The translations under genes and the position numbers were made by a program. DNA of 64,000 nucleotides, from the NCBI GenBank assembly GCA_963971305.1, contig OZ020305.1:529001-593000 (forward strand), written 5' to 3'. The notes under the pieces are model-generated. The model made no database searches. It had not been told where the DNA came from and saw only the letters and a program-made list of their open reading frames with translations. This document shows, in pieces, positions 10,297 through 22,693 of the stretch (position 1 is its first letter; the number at the start of each line of letters is the position of its first letter). The DNA comes from Arcuatula senhousia (Eukaryota; Mollusca; Bivalvia; Mytilida; Mytilidae).

Positions 10297-12350
10297 GGAA
10301 AAAGAAAAAAAGTGAAAACTTGAATGATGACGGGGAAGAAGATGATACCTACACCATTAGCCAATCAGAATTGGATTCTGACGATGAAGATAGGTTTGTT
10401 GTCATGCCAACAATTCCACCAGAGGATAACAGTTCTACAGAAAAGTCCAAGAATGAATCGGTCTCATGTCCACTATGTTCTGCATCTTTCAGAAGCCAAA
10501 GTAAAGTGGAGAACCACCTTCGAGTCCATCACGACATCGGCAATGTTTATTTATGTAAGATTTGTGAGGAGGTTTGTCCGTCCAATAGAGCACTTCATCA
10601 GCACATGGAGGATATACACGACCTCAGTCAGGAGGAGGTCACTCCGTTACCCAAGAAAAGAGGACGGAAACCCTCGGTGAGAAATGTCAAGAAATTGGCT
10701 GGGGGAGTTCCCTTGAAAAAGACATTAAGTCAGATCAAAGCCTCACAGAAGAAAAACCAATCAAAACCTAAAAAGAAAAAGATACCAACTTTACGACTTA
10801 GAATGAAGGACGACCAGTATGTTAATGAAACTTACCCTTGTGAGCAGTGCGAGAAAGTTTACCGGTCAAGTAAAGCGTTACGTCGACACGACATGTCTGT
10901 CCATAAGAAGAACAAATTTGACTGTAACATTTGTCATAAGAGTTTCTGTAGTAAGGAGTCTCTGTACCATCATAAGAGAGGCATTCACCATGGACAGAAA
11001 CCTTACAGTTGTGAAGAATGCGGCCAGTCGTTTAACTTTAGCCACAGTCTAAAACTCCATGTCCTAAAACACAGTGGGAAACGCCCACACCAGTGTCCAC
11101 AATGTGACAAAACCTATCTCACGGCAAACCACTTAAAGATGCACATGATAGGAGTACATCAGAACAATAAAATGCACATGTGTCGGTTCTGTAGCAAGTC
11201 CTTTGCTTACAAGACAAGTTTGAAAGTCCACGAGATGACCCACGAGAACATCAAACCATACAAATGTTCTCACTGTGATAAAGGGTTTGTTAATAGCCAC
11301 TCTCTCAAGTACCACATAGAATCTAAACATGAAGCCGACAAATGGCATAGTTGTGATATATGCCAAAAACAATTCAAAACAGAATTTTCAATGAAGACAC
11401 ATCGTCGTCGACATAGCTTGGATGGAAATCGGTTCATGTGTGATATTTGTGGCCGTCAATTTATGTACAAAAGCACATTAGAAATTCACTCTGCAATACA
11501 CAAAGATGAGAAATCCTACCAATGTAGTACCTGTGGGAAATCATTTAAAACATATGCAACGCTATATTCCCATCAATACGTCCACAAATCTGACAGTCCC
11601 TACCCCTGTCCAGAGTGTGGTAAACAGTTTAAAACAAAGGAACGATGCAAAGCCCACCAGAAACGGCATTCTGGGACAAAATCTTTCTCATGTGACCTGT
11701 GTGGAAACCTCTTTCAAGACAAAGGAGGGTTATCTAAACATAAGAGAACTGTTCATGCCGACTTCAAAAGATTTGCCTGTCCTGTCTGTGGAAAGACATG
11801 TTCAAGGGCAGATAACTTGAGAGTTCATATGAAAATCCATGGAAAATGGACACAGAATACAGAACCTATTGATACCACTACTTCTGTCGATGCCCAAACA
11901 GAGAAAGCAACAATCCAGGCAGTTCACAATGAACTATCAAGACAAAGTAAGGAGAATTCACAGAGACCGGAACCAACCCACAGGACTGAGCCCAACCAAC
12001 CAGACCACAGGAACACATCACCACAGAATGAACATTACCCTCCAATCCAGGCTACAAGAGAAATGTCGTCATCTCCCAACCTGACGGCCTTAGGAGGGAA
12101 CAGGACCTATCACCACGATCAGCAGCAGTACACCAACATCTCTCCCGCTCCAAACATCAACATGCCTTTAGCACTGACATCAATGGCTAATTCTCACATG
12201 CACCCAGCTGAAAGCAGTGATGTTCAGTCAGCCCATGGAGGCCCCGTAACACAAATGCCTAATCCATCCCCTTTTATGTACATGTGGCCTTACATCAACC
12301 CGCATCAAAATATGCCTAATCCACAAGAACATGAATATTATGGACAATAA
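10297..12350 (+). CDS. C2H2 zinc-finger protein, last exon with 14 fingers
   Basis: The exon starts after TTTCAG at 10296 and ends at a TAA (12348-12350). With the previous exon the visible protein is 796 residues. Two fingers (CPLC... and CKIC...) come first. A basic linker with an AT-hook-like KKRGRKPS and a KPKKKK nuclear-signal-like run follows. Then come twelve tandem fingers from CEQC to CPVC, ending near residue 627, each with the C-x2-C-x12-H-x3-5-H pattern. Several linkers are near TGEKP type (HGQKPYS, ENIKPYK, SGTKSFS). The last 170 residues are disordered, rich in Gln, Asn, Pro and His. This is very likely a nuclear sequence-specific DNA-binding regulator; the target is unknown. 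It carries no KRAB, BTB, SCAN or ZAD domain in the visible part. Codon use is less AT-biased than the surroundings, as expected for a conserved host gene. Confidence 0.95.
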
Positions 12351-12778
12351 AACTGTTTTAAAAATATGCAAGGTCCTCTGGGCCCAACAGGACAAATATT
12401 ATGATAGTCTAGATTTAGTAACATTAATTCGATACATATTATTACAATAAGCACATGTATAGAATGTAACTTTGTACAAAAAATGTATGTTTAATTAGAT
12501 CAGAATTTTCTACAACCAGAAAAAAATCTCTAAATCAGAAATTACAATAATTAAGACATACATGTTATTTTATTAACTAGGGTGTAAACTACCTTGTTGT
12601 GAGCTAGGCATACTTTATCCAACATGTTTGTTTGATTTTTAAAAAATTCATTGATATAAAGCCAAACAACAAAAATCATGAAATTTTATACCAAACAAAT
12701 CATAAGACTTTCAAAGTTTTTCGAATTCATTTAATACATGTACAAGTATAACATTCTTGAAGAAGCCATACATGTAAC
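12351..12778 (+). other. 3' untranslated region of the zinc-finger gene and AT-rich flank
   Basis: No open frame or repeat of note. A candidate AATAAA lies further on at 12889-12894, beyond the palindromic repeat, so the real poly(A) site is uncertain. Confidence 0.45.
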
Positions 12779-12857
12779 CATCTTTTTTAGCCAAGGGTTA
12801 CGATAATCTATCTCTTATCAAGAGATAGCGGATCGTAGCCCTTGGATAGCAAAGATG
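12779..12857. repeat. 79-bp near-perfect palindrome (MITE-like)
   Basis: The left arm CATCTTTTTTAGCCAAGGG... to CTATCTCTT (12779-12816) and the right arm AAGAGATAG... to CAAAGATG (12820-12857) are complementary with few mismatches around a 3-base centre (ATC). One arm also occurs alone at 8205-8235, so it is a dispersed repeat and not a one-off hairpin. No target duplication is clear. Confidence 0.7.
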
Positions 12858-14215
12858 ACATATAAGTGATTATAAGTTCACTTTGTTAAATAAAATTAGT
12901 CAAGTGTTTTTTTTATCTATTTATTTTTTTCTAACTTACATGTACAAATACTTTAAAACTTCTTTCTGATAATGTTTTTGTAAAAAATTGTTTTTCATAA
13001 ATCCTTTTTTTCACCAAAACCTTACCCTGATTTTGTGGGTTTTTAAGCAATACAGTAACTGCTATATCATTATTAGTTTTATATATTGTCCTTTATTCAA
13101 TGTTTTTGTTGAAAATAATTTAGTTTTAAAACCTGCATGAACATGATGAATGTGGTATACACATGATACATGTACACTGTATTTGGATGTATATGTTGTT
13201 ATTTTTTATTTCTAAGTTTTTAAACTAACATTATAAAATGAGTGATAAACAACTTTTTAATGAGTGGAAATTGTTGAATTATTTTGTTACTTGTACATTT
13301 ACAACACTTATGCATTATTTGTTGTTTTTCTTTTGGTTTTGTTTATTATTATTTAAATCCATTTTATTTGCAAATATAAACATAACATTTAATGGCCTAA
13401 AAAAGAAGTTTTATTGTTTTGTTTTACATTCTTATTTGTAATCGAGATGTTGTAGAAATTAAGTGAGTTTTCAGGTCATATAAACCTGTGTATACAGTAG
13501 ATGTTTTGCTATGTAGGGCTTCTTTGATGGACCCCAGAAGGGTCTGGTCTTGTTTTTTTTTCTTGCTTTTTTAAACACAAAAAAATGTTATAACATGAAG
13601 GTGTCAGGTCAGGTGGGGTGGGGTGGGGGGGGGGGGGGTTAAGAGCATATCCTTTGAATCCCCCCTTGAACCTGTCTATAATTTATATTTGCATGTTACT
13701 TTATTTCACATCCCTCATTTTATTACAGGACACTGTAAAAAGAGAATAGAAATATATTCTGATATGGTCATTGGTTTTATGTCTATGATGTTTCAATTGT
13801 TGATCTGATGTGCACTTACATTAAGGGGAGATAAGACTTTTGCATTTTTCCAAATAAGAGTACAATTTATGAAGCAGAGATGTCCTCATTTAGCCTGCTC
13901 ACAGTTGTGGTTTACTGTTAATTAGTAAAAAAATTAAAAGTTTTGTATAGAAAAAATAATCAATTAAAAACAAGATATGACCTATGTAACCCTAGTGTAG
14001 TTGTTGTTCCCCTTCTTTTAAAGTAAATATGGTTAAATATTTTTGTTTTAGTATCTTGATTAAAGTTTTGATTTTGTTTGAGGAAAATAATTTTTTAATT
14101 AGAATACTAGTATGAGTATTAATTTTAGATGTTTTTTTTTAACTGTAGCTGATATTTATTATATTACAATAACAGTGGACACACTATATTATATAAATTA
14201 TAGATTGATGACCTG
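12858..14215. other. AT-rich non-coding stretch
   Basis: T-rich sequence with a G-run near 13613-13638. Short frames here lack domains. Probably 3' UTR and intergenic spacer. Confidence 0.4.
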
Positions 14216-15538
14216 GTCTTTGTGTATTTTGTCAGTTGAGACTCTCAGCTTTCCATTTGTCCATCAACCGTCTATCATTCCACTCTAAACATGCTAAAGC
14301 ATGACTTTCAAAATTTATGAAATTTACACACATCATTGTTATACAGGTCTATGCACACATTAAAACTTGTAGCATAAGAAAAAAACATAGATTTTGAGGT
14401 TAATAGGTCAAAGTCAAAGATCGGCATTACTTTTGAATGCCTTAATAGAATTTCATCATTCCAATCATAACTTTATTGTAAGATAGAATTAACTTGTAAA
14501 AAGTGGTTAAGGGTCAAAGGTCAATGTTACGTTTGCTAGGTACCATGCTCACGTTTCAAGGTATTTATTCAATAGGCACTGGATACAGTTACCTGGAAAA
14601 GTAACAATAAGAAAAAAAATATTGTTACCTGACACCACACCAAAAGCTTCACAAAAGTCTCCATTGGGTCGAACTTGTCAGATGACTCCCTAAAGGGTTT
14701 ATGGCACCTTAACACTTTCCTTCATGAGAAATGGTCAAAATTAGCTAAAAATGCACTATGCAATAAGGGAAAAAATTGGAAAAGCTGTAAAAATTTTATT
14801 TTTCATCCAAAGGTTTTGAAACTTGGTTTGGCTGTTCACTGGGCCAGGCTCTACTGATACAGGTCTCAACTGCCATTTTTATGGTTGCTATGGTAACCAA
14901 GGTTGGTCATAAAAGACCTTTTTTCACCATTTGACAACAAATTTTGCCTTTAATTTTTTTTTTTAAATTATCAACATGTCAAGTGGTTCTCTTACTTTGA
15001 ATTTTCAAAAATGTGGCATTTGGAGTAATTTTGGGAGCAATTACCGCAGTCCTGGAGGCGGGGGGGGGGGGCATTGCTGCCCCCTTCACCCTCTACCAAA
15101 GGGGGGGAAATCCCCCTTTAGGAAACCCCCGTGTACATCTTTTTAGTCCCCAACCGCGCGACAAAAGTGACCATTTTTTAGGTAGCAACTCTATTTGCTA
15201 AAGTAGCCCCAAGCATGCTAATACAGGGGAATTCCGAGTCTCTAGGGGCCCCCAAAATGGGGGGGGTCACCAAAATGACAAAGAGGCGTCCAATGGCGTC
15301 TATATAAAGTAAAGGTTAAAGGTAAAAGATGACGTTTTTCATGTTTTTTTTTGTCTATAGAATAAGAACCATTGCGGATAGAGAAAATCTGTTGCTTGCT
15401 TAAATCTCCACAACATTAAGCTTTACAATTCGTAAGATGACCACATATCATGCTTATATGGGTAACAGTTCATAGAAGAGACTTTAATAGCATTAGGACC
15501 AGCTGAGCGATTCAGGCTCCTGGGAGCCTCCTGTTATG
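14216..15538 (+). repeat. Weathered family C stem-loop element ending GGGAGCCTCCTG
   Basis: The 3' end is clear: GACCAGCTGAGCGATTC, then the hairpin AGGCTCCTGGGAGCCT at about 15512-15530, as in the other family C copies. The body contains 'caaaagtctccattgggtcgaacttgtcagatgactccct', a family C tandem unit. The 5' boundary is not sharp; 'acctggtc' near 14212 may be its remains. A G/C-rich block near 15055-15260 looks like an extra insert. Confidence 0.45.
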
Positions 15539-16600
15539 TTGTCTTCCTTACCTTATCACTATAACCCTTTTAAGCTCACCTGATTCGAAGGGTCAAGTGA
15601 GCTTTTGCCACCCCTTGGTGTCCGTCATCCGTCCGTTAGCTTTTTCAAACGCTAATTCCACAGAACCATAAGTCCAATTGTAACCAAACTTGGTACAGTT
15701 GTTTATTGGCATGTATGGTACAAAATTTTCACTTGGATTATCGATTCGTTAAAAAAAAACATGACCGACATGGCTAAAAATAGAACATAAAGGTTAATTG
15801 AAGTTTTTTTGCAAATAACTTTAAAAAGGTGACAGATATATCAAAATTCTTACACATAGGGTAAAAGTGTATATGCACCTCAAGATCTACCCGTCCCGCA
15901 ATTTTGAGGAATTTCCAACAATCTGCAAAGGAGTTATTGCCCTTTTTCCTGAATTTTTCCAAATTTTGCGCTTGTTTTGAGCTCAACATCTTGAAAAATA
16001 TAAAAGATATTTGAATTGCAAATTGTTAGGGACATGAAAATCTGTGCGAGGTCGAAGTTGTAGGTCCGTCCCTTTTAGAATTTGTTCCACTTATAACGTC
16101 AAAATGGACCATTTTTATACCCAGCTGCCACACGAAGTGGCGAGGCATTAATATGTTATACCATCGGTTTCTTTCGGAGTCTGTCCGTCTGCCCCCCGAA
16201 GGTTTCCGACCAATAACTTGAAAACTCGCCAAGAGATTTGAATTATATTTTGCACAGCTGCTAAGTACAATAAAATACAGGTCAAGTTCAATTTCCAGCA
16301 TGATCTGAAAAATAGTGTTTGAGACTGGCCACTTTGAAAAATCAAATTTTATGAACTATTATATCGTGGCGGGGTATCATTTGATGTCCCATTAAATGCC
16401 ATATTTTTGCAGTTTTTATTCATTGTATTAAACTCTTTAGCTCATCCAGTACCATAAGTTTAATTGCAATCAAATTTGGTATAGGTATTTCTTAGCACGA
16501 GTGCTACAAAATATCGTATGGATTTTTTATTTGTAAAAAGAACATGGCCGCCATGCAAGGCTAAAAATTGAACGTATGGGTAAATTGCAATTTTTTTTTT

Positions 16601-17028
16601 TGTCTCGCCTGCGAAGCAGAGCGGGACATAGGTGTTACTTTACCGGCGGCGGCGACGGCGGCGTTAACTTTTTGGAAAAAATTATGAGCACCTCCATATC
16701 TCAACAACTATAGGTCCTGGGTTGATGAAACTTGGTATGCATATGCCCCAGTAGTAGCTTAGCACAGTTGCATCCTCATCTTTCGACCTTGACCTTGATT
16801 TTCCGGTTGAGTGACTTTGACAATTTTCAATACATATAATAGCAATGGAAAAGTTTTGTAAGCACCTCCATATTTCAAGAACTATTAGTCCTAGGTTGAT
16901 GGAACTAGGTATGCATATGCCCCAGTAATAGCTTAACACAGTTACATCCCCATCTTTTGACCTTGGCCTTGATTTTGCGGTTGAGTGACTTTCACAATTT
17001 TCAATACACACTATAATAACTCTTGTTT
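16601..17028 (+). mobile_element. Stem-loop element family A, short copy
   Basis: It starts after a T-run with GTCTCGCCTGCGAAGCAGAGCGGGAC, then a CGG-rich run. It has two tandem copies of a roughly 175-bp unit ('aagcacctccatat...aacttggtatgcatatgcccc') and ends ACTCTTGTTT. Beyond 17028 the host repeat resumes ('gcaaataactcaaaaatggtgac'). Confidence 0.6.
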
Positions 17029-17148
17029 TGCAAATAACTCAAAAATGGTGACACATATCAAAATTATGATGGGAAGCAAAAGTCGTCAGCACCTAAAGGC
17101 CTATTAAAAGAAAAATCTAGGTACCCATGTACGAGTTGTTCCCCTTTT

Positions 17149-17944
17149 TTATACGACCGCAAAAAAAAATTCGGACGTATTATGGGTATGCTGTCTGAAC
17201 TTTATTGTTCCCTCAATAACTTGAGTTCTAGTTATTCGATTTCTCGGAAATTTGACAATGATGTCCTTTACCATAAAATTGATTCTGGGGGTCCCCCCAT
17301 ATTTCGTTTAGAAATTGGGGCCAAAAATGGTACTTTCTTGTTTGTTCCCACTTCAGCTTTTGTTCTGGTTTACCAACTGATATTAAATTATACAATAATG
17401 TTTCATACCATTTAAGGATGGATGGGGTTGATTTTTGGGCCCCTCTCTATTCGTTTGGAAATAAAGGATCCAAAAAGTAGCCAAAAATTCAATGTTTTAT
17501 TTGTACAATAACTTTGGTATTGGTTGGCCGATTGCAATCAAATTTGACAATGATATTCCTTACCATTAAAGGATGAATGCGATTGATTTTGGTGGTCCCA
17601 CTTTTTTTTAGAAATTAGGGGCCAATAAGGGGCCAAAATGGCAAACTCCAAATAACTTTTGATCTGGTTTGAAATTGTGTGAAATTGTACAATAATGTTT
17701 AATACCAGAAAAGGATGAATTGGATTAAAATTGCTGTGAAATTGTACAATAATGTTTAATACCATAAAAGAATGAATTGGATTGATTTTGGGGTCCCTCC
17801 TTTATTCTTTTAGAATTACGGGCCCTAAACGAAAGAAAAAAAAAAACGTTTCAATTCTGGTCCGATTTTGAAAATTTTTTCGCATGGTAAGATTTGTCAA
17901 GTAGTCAATACAAAATGGAGGATGAATTAATGCAGCCCCTTTTA
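17149..17944 (+). repeat. Family B start with tandem 'ataatgtttaataccat' units
   Basis: TTTTATACGACCGC followed by an A-run and TTCGGACGTATTATGGG is a degenerate family B stem-loop. After it come three to four degenerate units of about 160 bp with 'aaaggggccaaaa' and 'tgtacaataatgtttaataccat', also seen at 48.6-49.1 kb and 53.8-54.0 kb. No 3' end hairpin was found. Confidence 0.45.
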
Positions 17945-19071
17945 AAGGTCCAGGTGAGCTTTTGCCATCACTTGGTGTCCGTCGTCGTCCGTCGTTAACT
18001 TTTATTTGAACATCTTCTCTTAAACTACTGAAAGGATTGCTTTGAAACTTTGCACACTTCATCTATGGGATGTCCTCTACCAAGATTGCAAAATTCTCCT
18101 TAGGGTTGTTTTGGCCTATAGAATGAACACTTTAGCAGAAAAAGAAAAGCTGTTGCTTGCTTAAACATTCAGTTATTGCCCCTTTTCTTAATTTTCTCTG
18201 CTTTTTGCACTTATTCTGTCTTAAATCTCAAGAACTAAATAAGATATTGAAGTATTTAATTGTATATTGTTCAGCTAATTGAGCTCTTCTAAATTGTCCA
18301 ATATGTCGAAATTGTCAAATGACAGGATAGGAGTTACGGCCCTTTAAACCCAAAAAATAATGGTTTTAGTCTTATAGACTGTGAACTATAGAAGATAGAG
18401 AAAAGGTTTTGCTTGCTTCAATGTTCAGCCAATTGATTAATTTTTTGACACTCCCCCTAATTGTTGTTAGGGACCAAAAGGGGCAAAAATGAAAGTTAGC
18501 AGATATCCTGAATTAAATACCCAAATGAGTAGTATTTTTGTACTTGTACTAAATTCTTGTCTGTTTTTGAAAAAAAATAATTCCTTGTGAAATGTGGGTG
18601 GAAAACTAGAAAATAATAACACCTTTTGTTGCTGAAATGTTCAGCATTTAGATCATCGATGTTGTCAGATGACCCCTTATTAAACTTATAGCCCTTTCAG
18701 TGTCAAAAAGAGCCAGTGGTGTAGTGATTAACGCGTCGGGCTACTTCACCTCGTGGTTCGATCCTCACCAAATGAAAATTTCATGGAGCGATTTTGCGAG
18801 GACGGTCTAAGAAACGATGCTAGTCCTTCGGAAGGGACGTAAAAATTGGGAGATCAATACCTTGAACACGTTAAAGATCCTTTGAAAAGTTCGATAAGAG
18901 TAGGCTTAATGGGGGGCGTGTACAAAGGCCACACTCGCAAACTGCAAACTGGAGAGGGATTGATAGAAGCATTAAGCTTATTTCCCAATCCAGGATAAAT
19001 AAATATGTTTAAACTAATGTAAAAAAAATTTTGTCAGGTGAGCGATTCGATATCCTGGGAGCCTCTTGTTT
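17945..19071 (+). mobile_element. Stem-loop element family C with SINE insertion
   Basis: The start keeps only the second stem arm (GGTCCAGGTGAGC), then GTCCGTCGTCGTCCGTCG. It ends GTCAGGTGAGCGATTCG, TCCTGGGA, GCCTCTTGTTT. The body has 'cttgcttaaatgttcag' units. A tRNA-derived SINE lies inside at 18712-19026, close to the 3' end. Confidence 0.55.
18712..19026 (+). mobile_element. tRNA-derived SINE
   Basis: AGCCAGTGGTGTAGTGATTA holds an A-box-like sequence and GGTTCGATCCT a B box about 40 bp on, so the head is tRNA-derived. A central part contains CTTCGGAAGGGACGT, followed by an unrelated body and an A-rich 3' end (TGTAAAAAAAA). Length is about 310 bp. Direct flanking repeats are not obvious. 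Confidence 0.65.
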
Positions 19072-19178
19072 AATAGTGTCGCCCCCTTATAGGCTCTCGT
19101 ATTGTGCTACAGTTCATCTTCCTCTTCCTGTTTGTCTGTTCTTTAAAGACTTCTTGTTTTTGTTGTTTGGCTTATCCC

Positions 19179-20723
19179 TTAATATGATTAAGGCCCTGCC
19201 TTTTTGGCGAGCATCGAAAATCTCTTCTTTCATTTTCAGGTAAGAACCTTTTATTTATTATTATGAGTAGGTTTTATTCAGTAAATTTATGCATTTCTTT
19301 ATCTTATTTTATCTTACTTAAAATTTAACAAAGCTTGGTCAGTATCATGCATTTGGTATGACTAGTCAATGGGACGATGTTGCCAAAAGCTAGCTCGGTA
19401 ATTTCCGGAAAATCGTATTTCAGCGGAAAAGACCGAATGGTGTTAAATAAAAATCTGTGTTTAAAAATAAACAAGTGGATAAATTAGGGTTTTATCACTG
19501 TTTTTGAATTTCAATTTTTATATAAAAACATAACAGATTATGATGTATTTTTTATAAGCCCAGAGGGTTGGGTGTTTTACTTGCTCCGTGCCTATTATTT
19601 TATTCACTCCGTAAAAGTAAACCTGTTCCGGTTTTATCGTCAGTATATTTCTGGCACATCTCAAAACATGCACAATGCCGTAGGGCTCGCATTTGCGATG
19701 CTCGCTAATATGATTAAGGCCCTGCCTTTTTAGCGAGCATCAAAAATCTATGTACCTTTTAAAAATAAATCCATGTGCTCGATCGGCTAAGTTTAACGTA
19801 AAGAGGGGACTTTTAAAAAAGGAAAATAGTAGCAAAGTCTGACCCCCACCCAACCCAAATCATATGCACTTGAGAAAGTTGTTGTTAAAATATCTGGGAT
19901 CGATAACTACGTATTAAAAACTCAATTATTTGTGTAAATAATAAATCCTGTAACATTCTGGGACGACATTAAGCGGGGACGAAATTTTCCATTTCATAGA
20001 TTACGTGACGTCATTTCCCTGTCAGAGTATTTTGCGCTTCTTCAGCAGACCTAACCAACATTCAGATTCTGTCAGGTTTTGTGAGATTTTCTGAGTATCA
20101 GTGTTTTATTTGAAGCATTGGTAACAGAAGGTACATTAAGAAACATGGCGGAAAAAACGTTAAAGTAAAAATATCATGCAGGATTGAGGAAAGTGAGTGA
20201 AACCCCACAGAATGGGAATTTTCTTTCATTTTCAGGTAAGAACCTTTTATTTATTATTATGAGTAGGTTTTATTCAGTAAATTTATGTATTTCTTTATCT
20301 TATTTTATCTTCCTTAGAATTTAACAAAGCTTGGTCAGTATCATGCATTTGGTATGACTATTCTGTATGACTAGTCAATGGGACGATGTTGCCAAAAGCT
20401 AGCTCGGTAATTTCCGGAAAATCGGTTTTTTCAGCGGAAAAGACCGAATGGTGTTTAAATAAAAATCTGTGTGTAGATATAAACAAGTGGATGAATGAGG
20501 GTTTTATCACTGTTTTTGAATTTCAATTTTTTTATTTTTGCATAACAGATTATGATGTATTTTTTATAAGCCCAGAGGGTTGATTGTTTTACTTGCTCCG
20601 TGCCTATTATTTTTTTCACTCCGTAAAAGTAAACCTGTTCCGGTTTTATCGTCAGTATATTTCTGGCACATCTCAAAACATGCACAAGGCCGTAGGGCTC
20701 GCATCTGCGATGCTCGCTATTAT
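19179..20723 (+). repeat. 500-bp segment duplicated in direct orientation
   Basis: The segments 19218-19716 and about 20220-20723 are nearly the same sequence, from TTCATTTTCAGGTAAGAACC to GCGATGCTCGCTA. They are separated by about 500 bp of different sequence. A shorter block (AATATGATTAAGGCCCTGCC... GCGAGCATC) flanks the first copy on both sides (about 19179 and 19709). The copies lack TG...CA ends, so they are not clearly LTRs. No gene is recognised in them. Confidence 0.7.
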
Positions 20724-21409
20724 CTCTTTCTATTGGTGCTTGATGGACTCTTTTGTTTCGCAAGTTTTGTGGGCACCTTTTTTAGTCTTTGTTGGACTCT
20801 TTTGTTTTGTCTAGCTCTAGATAGGCACTTTTTGCATTCCTTTTCTATCGGGATTTTTGAAAAACTGCGGTCCATGGTGTTTTAAAGGATACAATACATT
20901 AGTCCAGGTTGTATGGTGGGTCTATGGTACCCCCGCCTTGAAATTACAAGCTCATAACTTTTATCCAATATTAGAATAATAAAATAAAGTATATAAGGAA
21001 AAAAAAAGATAATAACGAAATTACCGAACTTGGAGGAACAATTCCAATATCCAAGATAAAAGACAAAACAAGGAAGTCATATCGGAAAAATTGAAGATCG
21101 CAATGGTCTTGTCTTGGTATAGGTATTTTATAAGAAAAGGTGCGTTAAACCAGGTTTTGTGGCACTCCAAAACCTCCCTCTTCCATGATTGTTAGGCATT
21201 CCTTGTACGTAAACAGTTTAAGTAACAAAGAAAAAATAAATATGCATATGTTAGAGGTACACTTTCTTAATTTAGGCCTTTTCTTAAATGCCTGATTTTT
21301 AGGCATACTACAAAATGACTATAAGTAAACGAAATTGGCATGAAGTTTAATGACTGAAAATAATAATAAAGACTTTTTGTAAAATTACTTGAATTTTTAA
21401 CATCCACAA
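20724..21409. other. Non-coding spacer
   Basis: No recognisable gene or repeat. Confidence 0.35.
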
Positions 21410-21745
21410 AATGAGAATAGATTGAAGATAATGAGATGTGGAATAAGTGCACGCGACACAGCCCACAAAACAAGCGGTAATTTAAAAACCACAATGAAAA
21501 ACCACCAGCAGCCTTCAACGAGGCCAATAGGCGCTGCTCGCCGTTCTGCATATTGGCCCATGGTCTAAATAAATGCCTATAATTCAAATCCAGTCCTGAA
21601 ATAGTCACAGACAGACCCCTGCTTAAACTAGGAACAGAAAACATCAAAAAGACAAATTCAAACAAGAGCTTTGTCAAAGGTTCCTGGCTTAAAATGTCCG
21701 AAAATTTCAAACATCATTATAATCATGGCCCCAGATCCCTCAACG
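21410..21745 (+). repeat. Retroelement-derived fragment shared with 51.2-51.4 kb
   Basis: The stretch 'gagatgtggaataagtg...cacaaaacaagcggtaattt...ccttcaacgaggccaata' is clearly related, same orientation, to 51226-51360, which lies next to a decayed LINE reverse transcriptase. Any long frames here are antisense and have no domain. Element type is inferred from that neighbour. Confidence 0.4.
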
Positions 21746-21887
21746 TGTTTGCCTCATCAATTATAAAGAGCAAGCTACGCCCCTAATTTTTGTGTTCAAT
21801 GTAAATTTATAATTTAAAGATATTCTGAATATGTGATTCAAATGGACCAAAACAATTAAATAATTAAATAAAAAATAAAAATAAAAA

Positions 21888-22241
21888 GAGAACCATGAAT
21901 TTATTTTTTTATCTGCCCTAGCTCCCCCAATACACAATTTTGAAACATTTTTGCAAAGCACATACCTTAATGTTCGGGTAAAGCCTGATTTTAATTTATA
22001 GTTTAGCGAATGTCAGAATTTTTTTTATACACACAAAAGATAAAGATAAACTCTTAGACCCACTGAGAACCATGAATTTATTTTTTTATCTGCCCTAGCT
22101 CCCCCAATACACAATTTTGAAACATTTTTGCAAAGCACATACCTTAATGTTCGGGTAAAGCCTGATTTTAATTTATAGTTTAGCGAATGTCAGAATTTTT
22201 TTTATACACACAAAAGATAAAGATAAACTCTTAGACCCACT
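21888..22241 (+). repeat. Exact two-copy tandem duplication, 177-bp unit
   Basis: The block starting GAGAACCATGAATTTATTT at 21888 is repeated from 22065 with no difference that I can see, ending in 'cttagacccact'. Identical copies suggest a very recent duplication or an assembly artefact. Confidence 0.85.
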
Positions 22242-22693
22242 GATTAGATGAAACGAAATTAATGAAGAACTGTATTTTTTGTAGATAAGTATAAAATTTT
22301 GAATGTGCAGTAAAATATTTAATATCACTTTAAAAATGTAGCGAAAAATACACCCGTTTTAATAGTGCACGGAAGTTCAGTTCCCCCCCCCCCTCAAACT
22401 TGCTAAAAATTTAGTCGAAGATGTGCTAAATAAAGATCAGTGTGAAACTGAAAGATGATAGCTGTGAAATCAGTTCCTGGTATACCGTAATTTGAAACTA
22501 CCGCCCTGCTGAGTGCGATCAATAGACCAAATTATTTAAATAGCTTTTGTCATCCTTTGTGAACATTGGATTAAAATTACCTCGGGGTTTATAATGAATC
22601 ATTGTACGGTCGTGACTTGTGTGTTTACCTGTAAAAGAATGATCGGAGTGATTTAGGACAATCATGCAGAAGTAAATATTTATAGATTTTACA

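Larger units (their letters stand above)
15573..17944 (+). repeat. Nested pile of stem-loop repeats (family C start plus inserts)
   Basis: It begins AGCTCACCTGATTCG with the complementary GGGTCAAGTGAGCTT, then GTCCGTCATCCGTCCG, the start signature of family C. Inside are another stem-loop start near 16119 (CCAGCTGCCACACGAAGTGGCGAGG), a family A element at 16601-17028 and a family B start at 17149. No frame in it encodes a recognisable protein. Confidence 0.5.

Noticed and set aside
19218..20723. LTR pair of a retrotransposon
   Set aside because: The copies lack TG...CA ends, PBS, PPT and target duplication, and the extra flanking block does not fit an LTR element.
20455..20763. 102-codon minus-strand frame, and overlapping + strand frames at 20580-20885
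   Set aside because: Lie in the duplicated 500-bp block, are not preserved in the other copy, and show no domain.
21267..21710. 147-codon minus-strand frame
   Set aside because: Antisense to a retroelement-like fragment shared with 51.2 kb; no recognisable domain.
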